NCBI GenBank assembly: GCA_947628305.1
Contig: CANQZG010000006.1
Location: 124,001-188,000, forward strand
Reading direction: 5' to 3'
DNA: 64,000 nucleotides
From: an uncultured Muribaculaceae bacterium
GTDB taxonomy: Bacteria; Bacteroidota; Bacteroidia; Bacteroidales; Muribaculaceae
Under the pieces are notes generated by a model that saw only the letters and a list, made by a program, of their open reading frames with translations, did no database searches and had not been told where the DNA came from. How positions within the stretch are numbered: position 1 is the first letter of the stretch; every line of letters begins with the position of its first letter. Made by a program: the position numbers and the translations under genes. Positions 25,309 to 35,064 of this stretch are shown piece after piece.

Positions 25309-26564
25309 ATATCACGATTCATAGGGGAGCCAATCAAATTGGCGGTTGTATCACGGAAATCTCAAGTGATAACTGTAAACTCTTAATTGATTTTGGAAGC
25401 AATCTTCCTGGAAATCAAAAAGCAGAATTAACAGAGAAACAGATTTGTGATATTGCAGGAAGTGCCGATGCGGTTTTCTATACCCATTATCATGGAGACC
25501 ATGTTGGTTTGCACCACCTGATTCCGACCAGTATCAAACAATACATAGGGAGTGGAGCTAAAGACATCATGCTGTGCAAATATGATGCGCTGAATAAATA
25601 TGGCGATTATGGTAAGGAAATAGAAATGGTGAAAAGAATAAATACTTATCGTGCCGGACAGCGTTTTGATATTGGCGGCAAGGGTGAGATATTTCTGACT
25701 CCCTATTTCGTCAGTCATTCAGCGTTTGACGCATATATGTTCAAGATAGAATGTGAGGAAAAGAAAATACTTCATACAGGCGACTTTCGCCAGCATGGTT
25801 ATCTTGGCAAAGGTTTATTTCCCACACTAAAAAAATACGTGGGTGAAGTTGATATTTTAGTTACTGAGGGCACTATGCTCGGCAGAAAACAAGAAAGCAT
25901 CGTGTCGGAGAATGAAATTCAACAGCGTATTACAAAAATACTGAAAGAGCATAAGTATGTCTTTGCTCTGTGCTCATCTACTGATATAGACAGACTTGCT
26001 TCATTTCATGCCGCATGCAAAGATACAGGTAGGGTTTTCTTTGTAGACAAATATCAAAAGAGCGTCCTTGACATATTTTCAAAATATGCAGGAAAGCACT
26101 CTTCCCTGTTCGACTTCAATGCTTTTGAATTAGTAAATTACAGAACTTCAAATGTAAAACAGAAGTTAACGAGAGAAGGTTTTCTTATGCCTATACGCAT
26201 AAACGGCTATCATTTGGTAAAAAATATGCTTGATGTATATAATGATGAAAGTGCTTGGCTTATATATTCCATGTGGGGAGGGTATGCCGAAGAAAACAAA
26301 AACTATACAATCGAAAGTGTGATAAATATCCGAAACCTATTTAAAGAGCGCTTATTTGATGGAACAAAAGACTATGTACACACAAGCGGACATGCAGATA
26401 TACAAACTTTGGCAGATGTATGTAAAACTGTCAATCCCCATATAGGTGTAATACCCATCCACAAAGAGGAAAATACTGCATACGAATCACTTCCTAATCT
26501 GTCTGAATATAAGATTTTTCACGAAGGGAAAACAATTATTGAGAATATATCAATTTCAATATAA
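25305..26564 (+). CDS. Metallo-beta-lactamase-fold hydrolase with beta-CASP-like motifs
   Basis: 419 residues. MBL metal ligands are in THYHGDHVG (H61, H63, D65, H66), VSHSAFD (H138) and HTGDFRQ (D160). Further landmarks resemble beta-CASP enzymes such as RNase J and CPSF73: TEGT (E188), TSGHADIQTL (H363) and a late IPIHKEEN (H386). Such proteins cleave RNA or DNA phosphodiesters. It is the middle gene of three, overlapping its neighbours by 4 bp and 1 bp. Length is shorter than RNase J and the C-terminal KH-like domain is missing. A nucleic-acid substrate is inferred. Confidence 0.75.
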   Translation: MNITIHRGANQIGGCITEISSDNCKLLIDFGSNLPGNQKAELTEKQICDIAGSADAVFYTHYHGDHVGLHHLIPTSIKQYIGSGAKDIMLCKYDALNKYGDYGKEIEMVKRINTYRAGQRFDIGGKGEIFLTPYFVSHSAFDAYMFKIECEEKKILHTGDFRQHGYLGKGLFPTLKKYVGEVDILVTEGTMLGRKQESIVSENEIQQRITKILKEHKYVFALCSSTDIDRLASFHAACKDTGRVFFVDKYQKSVLDIFSKYAGKHSSLFDFNAFELVNYRTSNVKQKLTREGFLMPIRINGYHLVKNMLDVYNDESAWLIYSMWGGYAEENKNYTIESVINIRNLFKERLFDGTKDYVHTSGHADIQTLADVCKTVNPHIGVIPIHKEENTAYESLPNLSEYKIFHEGKTIIENISISI

Positions 26565-27133
26565 TGAAGATATTGCAAATATCAGACACCCATAATCGGC
26601 ATTCACTATTATCTCGTTTGCCTATAGCTGATGTGATTGTGCATTGTGGAGATTTCACGGAATATGGAACTGAAAAAGAAGTCCTTGATTTTCTCAATTG
26701 GTTTATAGAGTTACCATATCGTCATAAAATATTTGTTACTGGAAATCATGATCTTTGTCTATGGGATGCTGAAAGCATAGAAGATTTACCCGACAACGTG
26801 CACTTTCTTCAAGACCGTGGATGCGTGATAGATAATATTGTTTTCTTCGGGCTTGCTTATAACCACCGTGTAAGTTTGATTCCTGACAAGGTGGACATAC
26901 TAATTACGCATGAACCTCCCAGCATGATTTTAGACAAAAGCTATAATACCTATTGGGGAAATGTGCCTTTACGGGACAAAGTATTTCAAGTAAAACCTCA
27001 TTATCATTTATTCGGGCATGAGCATAATAATCAAGGTGTCGTTAAAGATAAAAATACGATATTTGCAAATGGAGCAGTTCTTGATGACCAATATAATTTG
27101 AGAGAGAAATACAATCTCTTTACATACATATAA
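26564..27133 (+). CDS. Calcineurin-like metallophosphoesterase
   Basis: 189 residues, complete for the small MPPED-like class. All five metallophosphatase motifs are present: DTH (D8, H10), GDFTEYG (D30), GNHD (N61, H62), THEPP (H116) and GHEH (H152, H154). Two metal ions are expected at the active site. Relatives hydrolyse cyclic nucleotides, phosphodiesters or phosphoproteins; the substrate here is unknown. It overlaps the MBL stop by one base (TAATG), so the three proteins likely work together. It is the last gene of element 1. Confidence 0.85.
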   Translation: MKILQISDTHNRHSLLSRLPIADVIVHCGDFTEYGTEKEVLDFLNWFIELPYRHKIFVTGNHDLCLWDAESIEDLPDNVHFLQDRGCVIDNIVFFGLAYNHRVSLIPDKVDILITHEPPSMILDKSYNTYWGNVPLRDKVFQVKPHYHLFGHEHNNQGVVKDKNTIFANGAVLDDQYNLREKYNLFTYI

Positions 27134-27412
27134 TTGGGAATTAAAATGAAGAGTTAATATGCAATTATTTATTTTGGACGAAGACTCCTTTCGTACATTC
27201 GTTGCACTAAAACCGTTGATTTTATTGTTATTTCAGGAAATCAACTATAATAGTTCTTCTTTTGAAATAATGTATTACCTTTGTAGCACAGACGAGATGC
27301 CAAGAAAGCATATCTGAGCAGAATACAGCAACAAGAACGGTTGGCAACTCGTTACCTCGAAATCGGGAAATCTACCCAAAGTCCTTATTATAAAGGGATA
27401 AGGATTATATTC
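27134..27412. other. Right-end non-coding region of element 1
   Basis: About 280 bp with no complete gene. A possible -7 (TACCTTTG, 27276-27283) is present. After it, 27292-27420 can be read as a plausible peptide ending in a stop inside attR, but it has no start codon and is bounded upstream by a TAG. Confidence 0.4.
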
Positions 27413-27439
27413 CAAAGTTAGTGAAAATCTTTGGAATGA
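27413..27439. repeat. attR of element 1
   Basis: Begins CAAAGTTAGTGAAAATCTTT; 24 of 27 bases match attL. It adjoins the htpG terminator. Confidence 0.6.
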
Positions 27440-27478
27440 AGAAACGCGCCGTGACATTGTGTCACAACGCGTTTCTTC
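27438..27478 (-). terminator. htpG: htpG terminator
   Basis: GAAGAAACGCG (27438-27448) pairs with CGCGTTTCTTC (27468-27478), with an inner GTGAC/GTCAC pair. It lies 35 bp after the htpG stop on the minus strand. Confidence 0.8.
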
Positions 27479-27513
27479 AAGTATGATAATGTATCTTTTT
27501 TGAAGCGAACTCT

Positions 27514-29568
27514 TTATTTTTTAAGTAATTCGACCGAGCGGGCGATGAAGTTGCTCAATGCCTCACCTTTCAACAGGCCGTTGGCGAGGAGGGCGAGGTC
27601 GAGAACTTGCTTGACGAGCGGTTGTTCCGCGCCATATTCGCGTATCAGTTTGGTCTGCTCGTTGCGGGCGTGCTCGACGTTCTGTTCGAGGTTTGTCACC
27701 TGACCCTGCTCATCGTTTGACAGTTTGCCGTCCTTGGCGCCGTCGCGCATGGCCTTGATTTTGTCGTTGTCGGCCTTGATTGTCTCGTCAAGGGGTGTCA
27801 CCTTGGCTGCGAGGGCGTTGTCGGCATCAGCGGTTATTTTCTTGATTACGGGACTTTCGGTGTTGACAATCAGCGAGTAACTGTCGGGGAGTTCGCCGTA
27901 GAACGCCATACCCGGCTGCATGGCTGCCATGTCCTTCATTCGGCGCATGTACTCGTTCTGCGTGATTAGAATTGGGTTGGCATCGGGGTTGAGAGCCTCG
28001 AACGATACGAGGAATTCCGCTTTGTCAACCTTGGGTACGGTCGTGCGGAAAAGGGTTGACAGGATATTGCGCTGCTGTTCGGTCAGGTCAACATCCTTCT
28101 TGTTCTCCTTGGGAATCAGGTTGTCCACTACATCGGAATCGACACGCACAAAGCGTGATTTTTCAAGTTTCGACTCAAGCATGCTTATAAAATGGCTGTC
28201 GAGCTGACCGTCCATCAACAATACATTGTAACCTCGGTCGGTTGCCGCTTTTATATAGTTGTATTGTGCGACAGGGTCGGTGGCATACAGATAGACGAGG
28301 TCTCCCTCCTTGTCGGTCTGCGTCGACTCAATTAGTGTCTTGTACTCGTCGAGGGTATAATATTTGTGGTCGGTGTCCTGCACGAGTACAAACTTCATCG
28401 CCACGTCACGGAACTTGTCATCGGTGAGCATGCCGTACTCGATGAAAATCTTGATGTCATCCCATTTCTGCTCGTACTCCTTGCGGTCGTTCTTGTAAAT
28501 CGAGTCAAGGCGGTCAGCGACTTTCTTGGTTATGTAACCCGAGATTTTCTTGACGGCGGTGTCGCTTTGGAGATAGGAACGAGACACGTTCAGCGGAATG
28601 TCAGGCGAGTCGATGACACCTTGAAGAAGCATCATGAATTCGGGGACGACACCCTCGACCGAGTCTGTGACATATACCTGGTTGCAATATAGCTGGATAC
28701 GGTCTTTGCGTATGTCGAAATTGTTTTTGATTTTGGGGAAATATAATATGCCCGTGAGATTGAAAGGATAGTCCACGTTAAGGTGAATCCAAAACAAGGG
28801 GTCTTCCTGTCCGGGGTATAGTTCATGATAGAACTTGCGGTAATCGTCATCGGTAAGGTCGGCGGGTTTACGGGTCCACAGTGGTTCAGTGGCGTTGATG
28901 ACTTTGTCACGGTCGGTATCGACATATTTTCCGTCCTTCCATTCCTGCTCTTTGCCCGAGATTACAGGAACGGGGAGGAATCGGCAATATTTTTTTAGTA
29001 ATGTGTCGATTCGTGCCTGTTCAAGGAATTCCTTGTTGTCCTCATCTATATATAGGATGATGTCAGTGCCGCGTTCAGCCTTTTCGGTGGCCTCCATTGT
29101 GTACTCGGGTGAACCGTCACACTCCCATTTGACAGCTTCAGCACCCTCTTTGTAGGAGAGTGAACGTATCTCGACTTTCTTGGCTACCATGAATGCCGAA
29201 TAGAAACCGAGACCGAAATGACCGATAATGGCCTCGGCCTTGTCTTTGTATTTGGCAAGGAACTCCTCAGCCCCTGAAAATGCGATTTGATTGATGTATT
29301 TGTCAATATCCTCGGCGGTCATGCCTATGCCGTGGTCCGATACTGTGAGCGTTCCCGACTCCTTGTCAACGCTGACACGCACGTTCATGTCACCAAGTTC
29401 GCCTTTGAACTCGCCGAACGATGACAGGGTACGCAGTTTCTGTGTCGCGTCAATCGCGTTTGACACTAACTCGCGCAGGAAAATCTCATGGTCGCTGTAA
29501 AGAAATTTCTTGATTACCGGGAAAATATTCTCGGTGGTTACACCGATTGTTCCTTTCTGTTGGCTCAT
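27514..29568 (-). CDS. htpG: Molecular chaperone HtpG (Hsp90)
   Basis: 684 residues, normal for Bacteroidetes HtpG. The GHKL ATPase domain shows ELVSNAIDA, DHGIGMT, GHFGLGFYSAFMVA and ERGTDIILY. The middle domain has WTRKP and LYCNQVYVTD, and the client-binding RSYLQSD segment is present. The C-terminal dimerization region ends in a leucine-rich segment. It refolds or stabilises client proteins in the cytosol. It is divergent from the capsule locus; if the invertible promoter flips, that promoter would point at htpG. Confidence 0.97.
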   Translation of the reverse strand: MSQQKGTIGVTTENIFPVIKKFLYSDHEIFLRELVSNAIDATQKLRTLSSFGEFKGELGDMNVRVSVDKESGTLTVSDHGIGMTAEDIDKYINQIAFSGAEEFLAKYKDKAEAIIGHFGLGFYSAFMVAKKVEIRSLSYKEGAEAVKWECDGSPEYTMEATEKAERGTDIILYIDEDNKEFLEQARIDTLLKKYCRFLPVPVISGKEQEWKDGKYVDTDRDKVINATEPLWTRKPADLTDDDYRKFYHELYPGQEDPLFWIHLNVDYPFNLTGILYFPKIKNNFDIRKDRIQLYCNQVYVTDSVEGVVPEFMMLLQGVIDSPDIPLNVSRSYLQSDTAVKKISGYITKKVADRLDSIYKNDRKEYEQKWDDIKIFIEYGMLTDDKFRDVAMKFVLVQDTDHKYYTLDEYKTLIESTQTDKEGDLVYLYATDPVAQYNYIKAATDRGYNVLLMDGQLDSHFISMLESKLEKSRFVRVDSDVVDNLIPKENKKDVDLTEQQRNILSTLFRTTVPKVDKAEFLVSFEALNPDANPILITQNEYMRRMKDMAAMQPGMAFYGELPDSYSLIVNTESPVIKKITADADNALAAKVTPLDETIKADNDKIKAMRDGAKDGKLSNDEQGQVTNLEQNVEHARNEQTKLIREYGAEQPLVKQVLDLALLANGLLKGEALSNFIARSVELLKK

Positions 29569-29707
29569 AATATTATAATGTTATATGTTTTGATTATTCT
29601 GATATAACACCACAGCAAAACAAATGCCAACGCCGTTATCGGCCAAATTCAGCATCTTTAACATAAAAAATATGACAATCTGTCAGTCCCCCTTCAAAAA
29701 CAAAAAA

Positions 29708-29735
29708 TCATGAACTCCTGCCAAGAGTTCATGAA
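29708..29735. repeat. IR-L of the invertible capsule promoter
   Basis: 28 bp, the exact reverse complement of 29907-29934. Each copy is itself an interrupted palindrome (TCATGAACTC, 7-bp spacer, GAGTTCATGA), as expected for recombinase half-sites. Confidence 0.85.
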
Positions 29736-29867
29736 ACAGAATGTAATGAATTGACTGCCAAACTCATTCATGCGATTTATACAGTAATTGTACAGTCGCA
29801 GTGAAGTCGGAGACTTCACGTCCGTGTCATGCTGCGACCGTATTGCTGCACTACTGCCCGGCTTTAT

Positions 29868-29898
29868 TTTGACTTTGTTGAGAAAAATTGTAACTTTG
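29868..29898 (+). promoter_or_regulatory. Invertible capsule promoter, ON orientation
   Basis: TTTG (29868-29871), a 19-bp spacer and TAACTTTG (29891-29898) match the Bacteroidetes consensus exactly. It lies in the 171-bp segment between the 28-bp inverted repeats and faces the capsule genes; transcription would exit through IR-R. This is the architecture of phase-variable capsule promoters in Bacteroides fragilis. The recombinase is not encoded beside it. Confidence 0.8.
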
Positions 29899-29906
29899 CA
29901 ACATGA

Positions 29907-29934
29907 TTCATGAACTCTTGGCAGGAGTTCATGA
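29907..29934. repeat. IR-R of the invertible capsule promoter
   Basis: Exact reverse complement of IR-L. It lies just after the expected transcription start and 28 bp before the UpxY-like ATG. Confidence 0.85.
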
Positions 29935-29961
29935 ATCGGAAGGCATATTGATTGGAGTGTA

Positions 29962-30924
29962 ATGACGTGTGACTCAACGCATAACGTTCTGTTGTCACCT
30001 TGCCATGGCTGTGCGGGGGAAGAAAAGATATATCCCGATGTTGACGCGGTTGGATTTTTCAGGGATGTTATTTCAGGGATTACGACATCCAATGCTCGCG
30101 CACATGGACGGTTTGTGTTCACATTCGAGAAATTCCTTGTCGGTCAACGTCCGTTATTGACTGATATTTCCGATACTGATATTGTGCGCCGTTATGGTGC
30201 ATGGCTTGTTGACAACGGTTATTCACGTTCGACACGCGACAATTACATGCGCGCTTTCAGGGCGTTGTATAACAAGGCGGTGAAACGTGGACTCGTCCCT
30301 AAGACATCGGCTTTTGACGGACTCGGCTCGCGCAAAGTCAGGATGCCGTCGCGAAAGATTGTTGAAAAGCCTGAGGTCGTCATTGAAGATTCACTGCGAT
30401 GGTTTGCGATGAAATTACGTCGCGGGGTAGTCCCCGCCGACATAATAAAAAGATACGGAGAGATAGGGGAGACCTATTATCCGTGTGAGGAAATCGCCCG
30501 TCGTGTTGACGGTAAAATGACAATGGAGACACGCGCTGTCATCGCTGATGTGCTTTTCTTCCGCTCCCGCCGGTCCGACATCCTGCCGATGTTCCGTGCA
30601 ATCGGAGACATGGCATGGTGTTATCGCCAGAACGGTCTCCCTGACAGTCCCTATTCCGTGATTCCCGACAGTGACATGCTGCGTTTCCAGCGTACTATAG
30701 GGCAGTTCACCCCCGACATGGTGGTGACACCGGGCGATTACGCTGACCGTGGCGTCGGTCGCAAGGTAAGGATTACAGGCGGAATAATGGAGGGGTATGA
30801 GGGTGTAATTTACAGCTGTCCGTCATCGGGTGACGGACGTATATTGCGACTTCAACTGATAAATGACTGTGGCATAGATGTCAAGGTCGAAATCCCTGAA
30901 AGTCTAATCGAGTCTATCGAATGA
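29962..30924 (+). CDS. UpxY/NusG-like antiterminator with N-terminal integrase SAM-like domain
   Basis: 320 residues. Residues about 44-115 look like a tyrosine-recombinase SAM-like core-binding domain (SRSTRDNYMRAFRALYNKAV), with no catalytic domain after it. Residues about 145-250 follow the NusG N-terminal pattern of UpxY proteins (LRWFAMKLRRG, YYPCEE, VIADVLFFR, IPDSDMLRFQ). About 255-315 is a KOW motif (GRKVRITGGIMEGYEGVI). UpxY proteins prevent premature termination in their own capsule operon. The first-gene position after an invertible promoter supports that role. The N-terminal fusion is unusual compared with the ~170-residue UpxY proteins I know. Confidence 0.78.
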   Translation: MTCDSTHNVLLSPCHGCAGEEKIYPDVDAVGFFRDVISGITTSNARAHGRFVFTFEKFLVGQRPLLTDISDTDIVRRYGAWLVDNGYSRSTRDNYMRAFRALYNKAVKRGLVPKTSAFDGLGSRKVRMPSRKIVEKPEVVIEDSLRWFAMKLRRGVVPADIIKRYGEIGETYYPCEEIARRVDGKMTMETRAVIADVLFFRSRRSDILPMFRAIGDMAWCYRQNGLPDSPYSVIPDSDMLRFQRTIGQFTPDMVVTPGDYADRGVGRKVRITGGIMEGYEGVIYSCPSSGDGRILRLQLINDCGIDVKVEIPESLIESIE

Positions 30925-31445
30925 ACGTCACCGTTGAAAATTCATTGAGAGAACGTGCCGTGCGATTGCTCGGCGGTCAGGGCGCGAAGCGAGACACCCG
31001 TTTGGTCGCCGATGCCATGGAGCGGGCGATGGATGACGTGGATGTCTCCCGGTTGCCTGAATTCCTGGAACTGTACACGCTGTTATATCGTGTCAGTTAT
31101 AATGCCACGCCCGACCCTGCGTTCATCGACAGGCATGCCGAGCGGTGTTTTCAGGCGTGGTTGCATGGAGACCGGCGTATAGACGATACTACGGTTGCAT
31201 GCATGCTGCGGGAACGCATCGCCCGCGACCCGCGTACAGTCCCCGCCGAACGTCTCCACTGGTACTGCGACCGTATCGTCGCTTGGTGCGACCAAATCGC
31301 CCGCACAGGCCGTTTCACCGACACCCGCACCCCCGCCGAGGTCTCCCGTCGGGCGACTCTTTTGCTGCATGAGGATTTGTATGCCTATACCGATGATGTC
31401 GCGGGTCTGCGCGCATGTTTAAACAACCTCTTAATTTCAGAATGA
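30921..31445 (+). CDS. Unknown protein in the UpxZ position
   Basis: 174 residues, helical, Arg- and Asp-rich, with no signal peptide or membrane segment. It overlaps the UpxY-like gene by 4 bp and the next gene by 4 bp. In Bacteroides capsule loci the second gene is upxZ, which inhibits UpxY proteins of other loci. Size and position fit, but I see no clear UpxZ sequence signature, so the role is inferred only from context. GC-rich codon use matches the UpxY-like gene rather than the AT-rich capsule genes downstream. Confidence 0.5.
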   Translation: MNVTVENSLRERAVRLLGGQGAKRDTRLVADAMERAMDDVDVSRLPEFLELYTLLYRVSYNATPDPAFIDRHAERCFQAWLHGDRRIDDTTVACMLRERIARDPRTVPAERLHWYCDRIVAWCDQIARTGRFTDTRTPAEVSRRATLLLHEDLYAYTDDVAGLRACLNNLLISE

Positions 31446-32215
31446 AGAATCCAGTAATCATAATACAGGCCAGGACCGGCTCGACAAGGCTTCCTGACAA
31501 GATGCTTATGCCGTTCCATAGTGACGGATGCATCCTTGGGATATTGTTGAATCGCATTAACAGTGCACGGATTACCGCTCCTGAAAATATTGTTGTCGCG
31601 ACAACGGTGTCGCCCGGCGATGACAGGATAGTCTCGCTGTGTGAGAGAGTGGGGACGAAAGTGTTCCGTGGCAGCGAGGATGATGTTCTTGAACGGTTCA
31701 TCGAGGCGGCCAAGTCATGCGGTGGTGAAAAGGTGATACGTATCTGTGCCGACAATGTATTCCTTGACATGGAATCGTTGCGTCTGCTGTATGAAAAGTT
31801 CCGTGACGCCGACTGTGACTACTGTTCGTTCATCACTTCAGGCTCTGTCCCGTCAATTAGAACTCATTACGGATTTTGGGCCGAGGCTGTGACACTTGAC
31901 GCGCTTGAAAAGGCGGCTTCCGGCACTTCGGAACGGCTGTACCATGAACATGTCACCAATTTTATATACAGCAATCCGGGCGATTTCAACTGCGTATTCA
32001 TCCCGGTGTCGGAGACCGTACCTGACATCGAGAGTCACCCCGACTTGCGCCTGACGGTTGACACGGTTGACGATTTCTCGGTGCAACAGGAAATATACGG
32101 ATATCTTCGCGAGAAAAATCGCGAAATATCACCGGAGAATATAATCGCATATCTGAATGAAAGGCCTGATTTGTATGCAGTCATGGCCCGCAATATAATT
32201 CAAAATTCAAAATAG
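31442..32215 (+). CDS. Cytidylyltransferase family protein (SpsF/NeuA-like)
   Basis: 257 residues from ATG 31442, which overlaps the previous stop. The nucleotide-binding start IIIQARTGSTRLPDKML is diagnostic for SpsF/KdsB/NeuA-type cytidylyltransferases. It continues with VVATTVSPGDD, VFRGSEDDVLERF and IRICADNVFLD. It is expected to activate a 2-keto sugar acid, probably the nonulosonate made by the next two genes, as CMP-sugar. The three genes are contiguous and almost without gaps, so they form a pathway module. Confidence 0.82.
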   Translation: MKNPVIIIQARTGSTRLPDKMLMPFHSDGCILGILLNRINSARITAPENIVVATTVSPGDDRIVSLCERVGTKVFRGSEDDVLERFIEAAKSCGGEKVIRICADNVFLDMESLRLLYEKFRDADCDYCSFITSGSVPSIRTHYGFWAEAVTLDALEKAASGTSERLYHEHVTNFIYSNPGDFNCVFIPVSETVPDIESHPDLRLTVDTVDDFSVQQEIYGYLREKNREISPENIIAYLNERPDLYAVMARNIIQNSK

Positions 32216-33711
<1,496 letters not shown>

Positions 33712-33720
33712 CAAACAATC

Positions 33721-35064
33721 ATGAGGAATTTTAGAGATACAATAACAATAGGCGCATTTACAATACATCTCTCGTTGGACGGGGGATATGAAAAAATAAA
33801 TGGTGGATTCCACTTTAAATTGGGAAAAGGAGGAGATGCCATACCCGCTAATGCCATATTGAGGATTGAGCCTGGGAAATTGGTTATAAAATCAGATTTA
33901 TGTGCAACCTATCGGATATATTGGAGGAAAGACTATAACGATATATACATATCGGACAGCGTTTTTAATTTCATTTCGGAAGAAGAACTTTCCCAATACG
34001 AGATAATATCGGAAGAACAGACGTATTATGAAAGACATGGATATACCACAAGTGGTGAGACTATGTTCAGAGGAGTTCATAAATTACCTCCGAGCAGCAG
34101 ATTGGAAATAACCTCCGATGATATTAAACTGGAATCTACATGGCCGTTTGCGCGTATAAGCAGGAATCCTGATATAGGTCTGTTCAAAGATGCGATAGCG
34201 AAAGCTGTTGCCGATACCTTATTACCTTTAAAAGATATATCCCGGCCTGTCGTGCTCTGTTTCAGTGGAGGTGTAGACAGCACATATATATCAAAGATAA
34301 TGTTAAAAAACGGGATAAAGCATACGCTGTTGTATATTCTTGACCATAATCTTAAATCTACATTGGGAGGACTGAAAACAGCCGAGTCTAAAGCCAAGGA
34401 GTTGGGCATGCATTTGGAGGTGGTAGACGTGACGGGTATGGTGGATGATGAAATTGAAAAGCGTATAAAGCAGTTGAATATATTCGACCGACATTATTAT
34501 CGTATTCATTTTTATGGATTAAAGGAAATAAAGAAGCGTTGGGGCGATGAGGCTGTGATTGTTAACGGGCAGAATTCTGATGGGATATTATCTTATGGGC
34601 CTTCGGAAAAGAAAATAACATCATTCTTTAAAAGGTATCTTATATACGGAAAATCCAGGATTGTAAAGATATTGTTCGCCAAGATAATCGGAGTTGTATT
34701 TAAACGCAGATTTATTGTACCTGATAATGAATCGGATTATTTAAGAGGGTTTTATGACAATTTTAAATATTGCCTTTTAAATCAATCGAAATCATCAACG
34801 GGTGAGACATATAATAGCTATATCACAGACCTGGTTGAAAAACATAAACGTTCTGACAATTTTACATCTTGTAATAATATGCTGATGTATCTAAAGTTAC
34901 ATTCATACATTCAAGGAGCTGATTGTCAAACAGTGACACAATCTGCTAAATATTTTAATATCGATTGTCTGTTACCGATGTGTTCCTATAATTTTTTTCT
35001 TGCGACATTAATGTATAAAGATGACAGAAAAGAATTGTATCATCCTAAATATGCTTTGGAATGA
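33721..35064 (+). CDS. Asparagine-synthase-like protein of the capsule locus
   Basis: 447 residues. The PP-loop SGGVDS (about 182-187) starts an AsnB-type synthetase domain. The N-terminal 140 residues resemble the Ntn glutaminase fold, but there is no Cys at position 2, so glutamine hydrolysis is not expected; ammonia or another donor would be needed. Such proteins in polysaccharide loci may amidate or modify sugars or peptides. From this gene onward codon use is clearly AT-rich compared with the preceding GC-rich module. It overlaps the next gene by 4 bp. Confidence 0.75.
   Translation: MRNFRDTITIGAFTIHLSLDGGYEKINGGFHFKLGKGGDAIPANAILRIEPGKLVIKSDLCATYRIYWRKDYNDIYISDSVFNFISEEELSQYEIISEEQTYYERHGYTTSGETMFRGVHKLPPSSRLEITSDDIKLESTWPFARISRNPDIGLFKDAIAKAVADTLLPLKDISRPVVLCFSGGVDSTYISKIMLKNGIKHTLLYILDHNLKSTLGGLKTAESKAKELGMHLEVVDVTGMVDDEIEKRIKQLNIFDRHYYRIHFYGLKEIKKRWGDEAVIVNGQNSDGILSYGPSEKKITSFFKRYLIYGKSRIVKILFAKIIGVVFKRRFIVPDNESDYLRGFYDNFKYCLLNQSKSSTGETYNSYITDLVEKHKRSDNFTSCNNMLMYLKLHSYIQGADCQTVTQSAKYFNIDCLLPMCSYNFFLATLMYKDDRKELYHPKYALE

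Larger units (their letters stand above)
18241..27439 (+). mobile_element. Integrative mobilizable element 1 (about 9.2 kb) with nuclease/MBL/phosphoesterase cargo
   Basis: The segment is bounded by imperfect 27-bp direct repeats (24 of 27 identical) at 18241-18267 and 27413-27439. It carries an IntDOT-like integrase at the left end, a RhuM-like small protein, an SF3 helicase, a Toprim primase, an oriT-like inverted repeat and a MobV relaxase, but no conjugation machinery, so it would need a helper. The last three genes are an accessory operon. The right border is next to the htpG terminator. Boundaries are inferred from the repeats; the crossover point is not resolved. Confidence 0.75.

Noticed and set aside
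27292-27420. Coding-looking peptide fragment at the right end of element 1
   Set aside because: No start codon and a stop codon directly upstream; it may be a gene remnant but cannot be called a gene.
29801-29819. Stem GTGAAGTC/GACTTCAC inside the invertible segment as a terminator
   Set aside because: No T tract on either strand; it may be fortuitous or a regulatory site.
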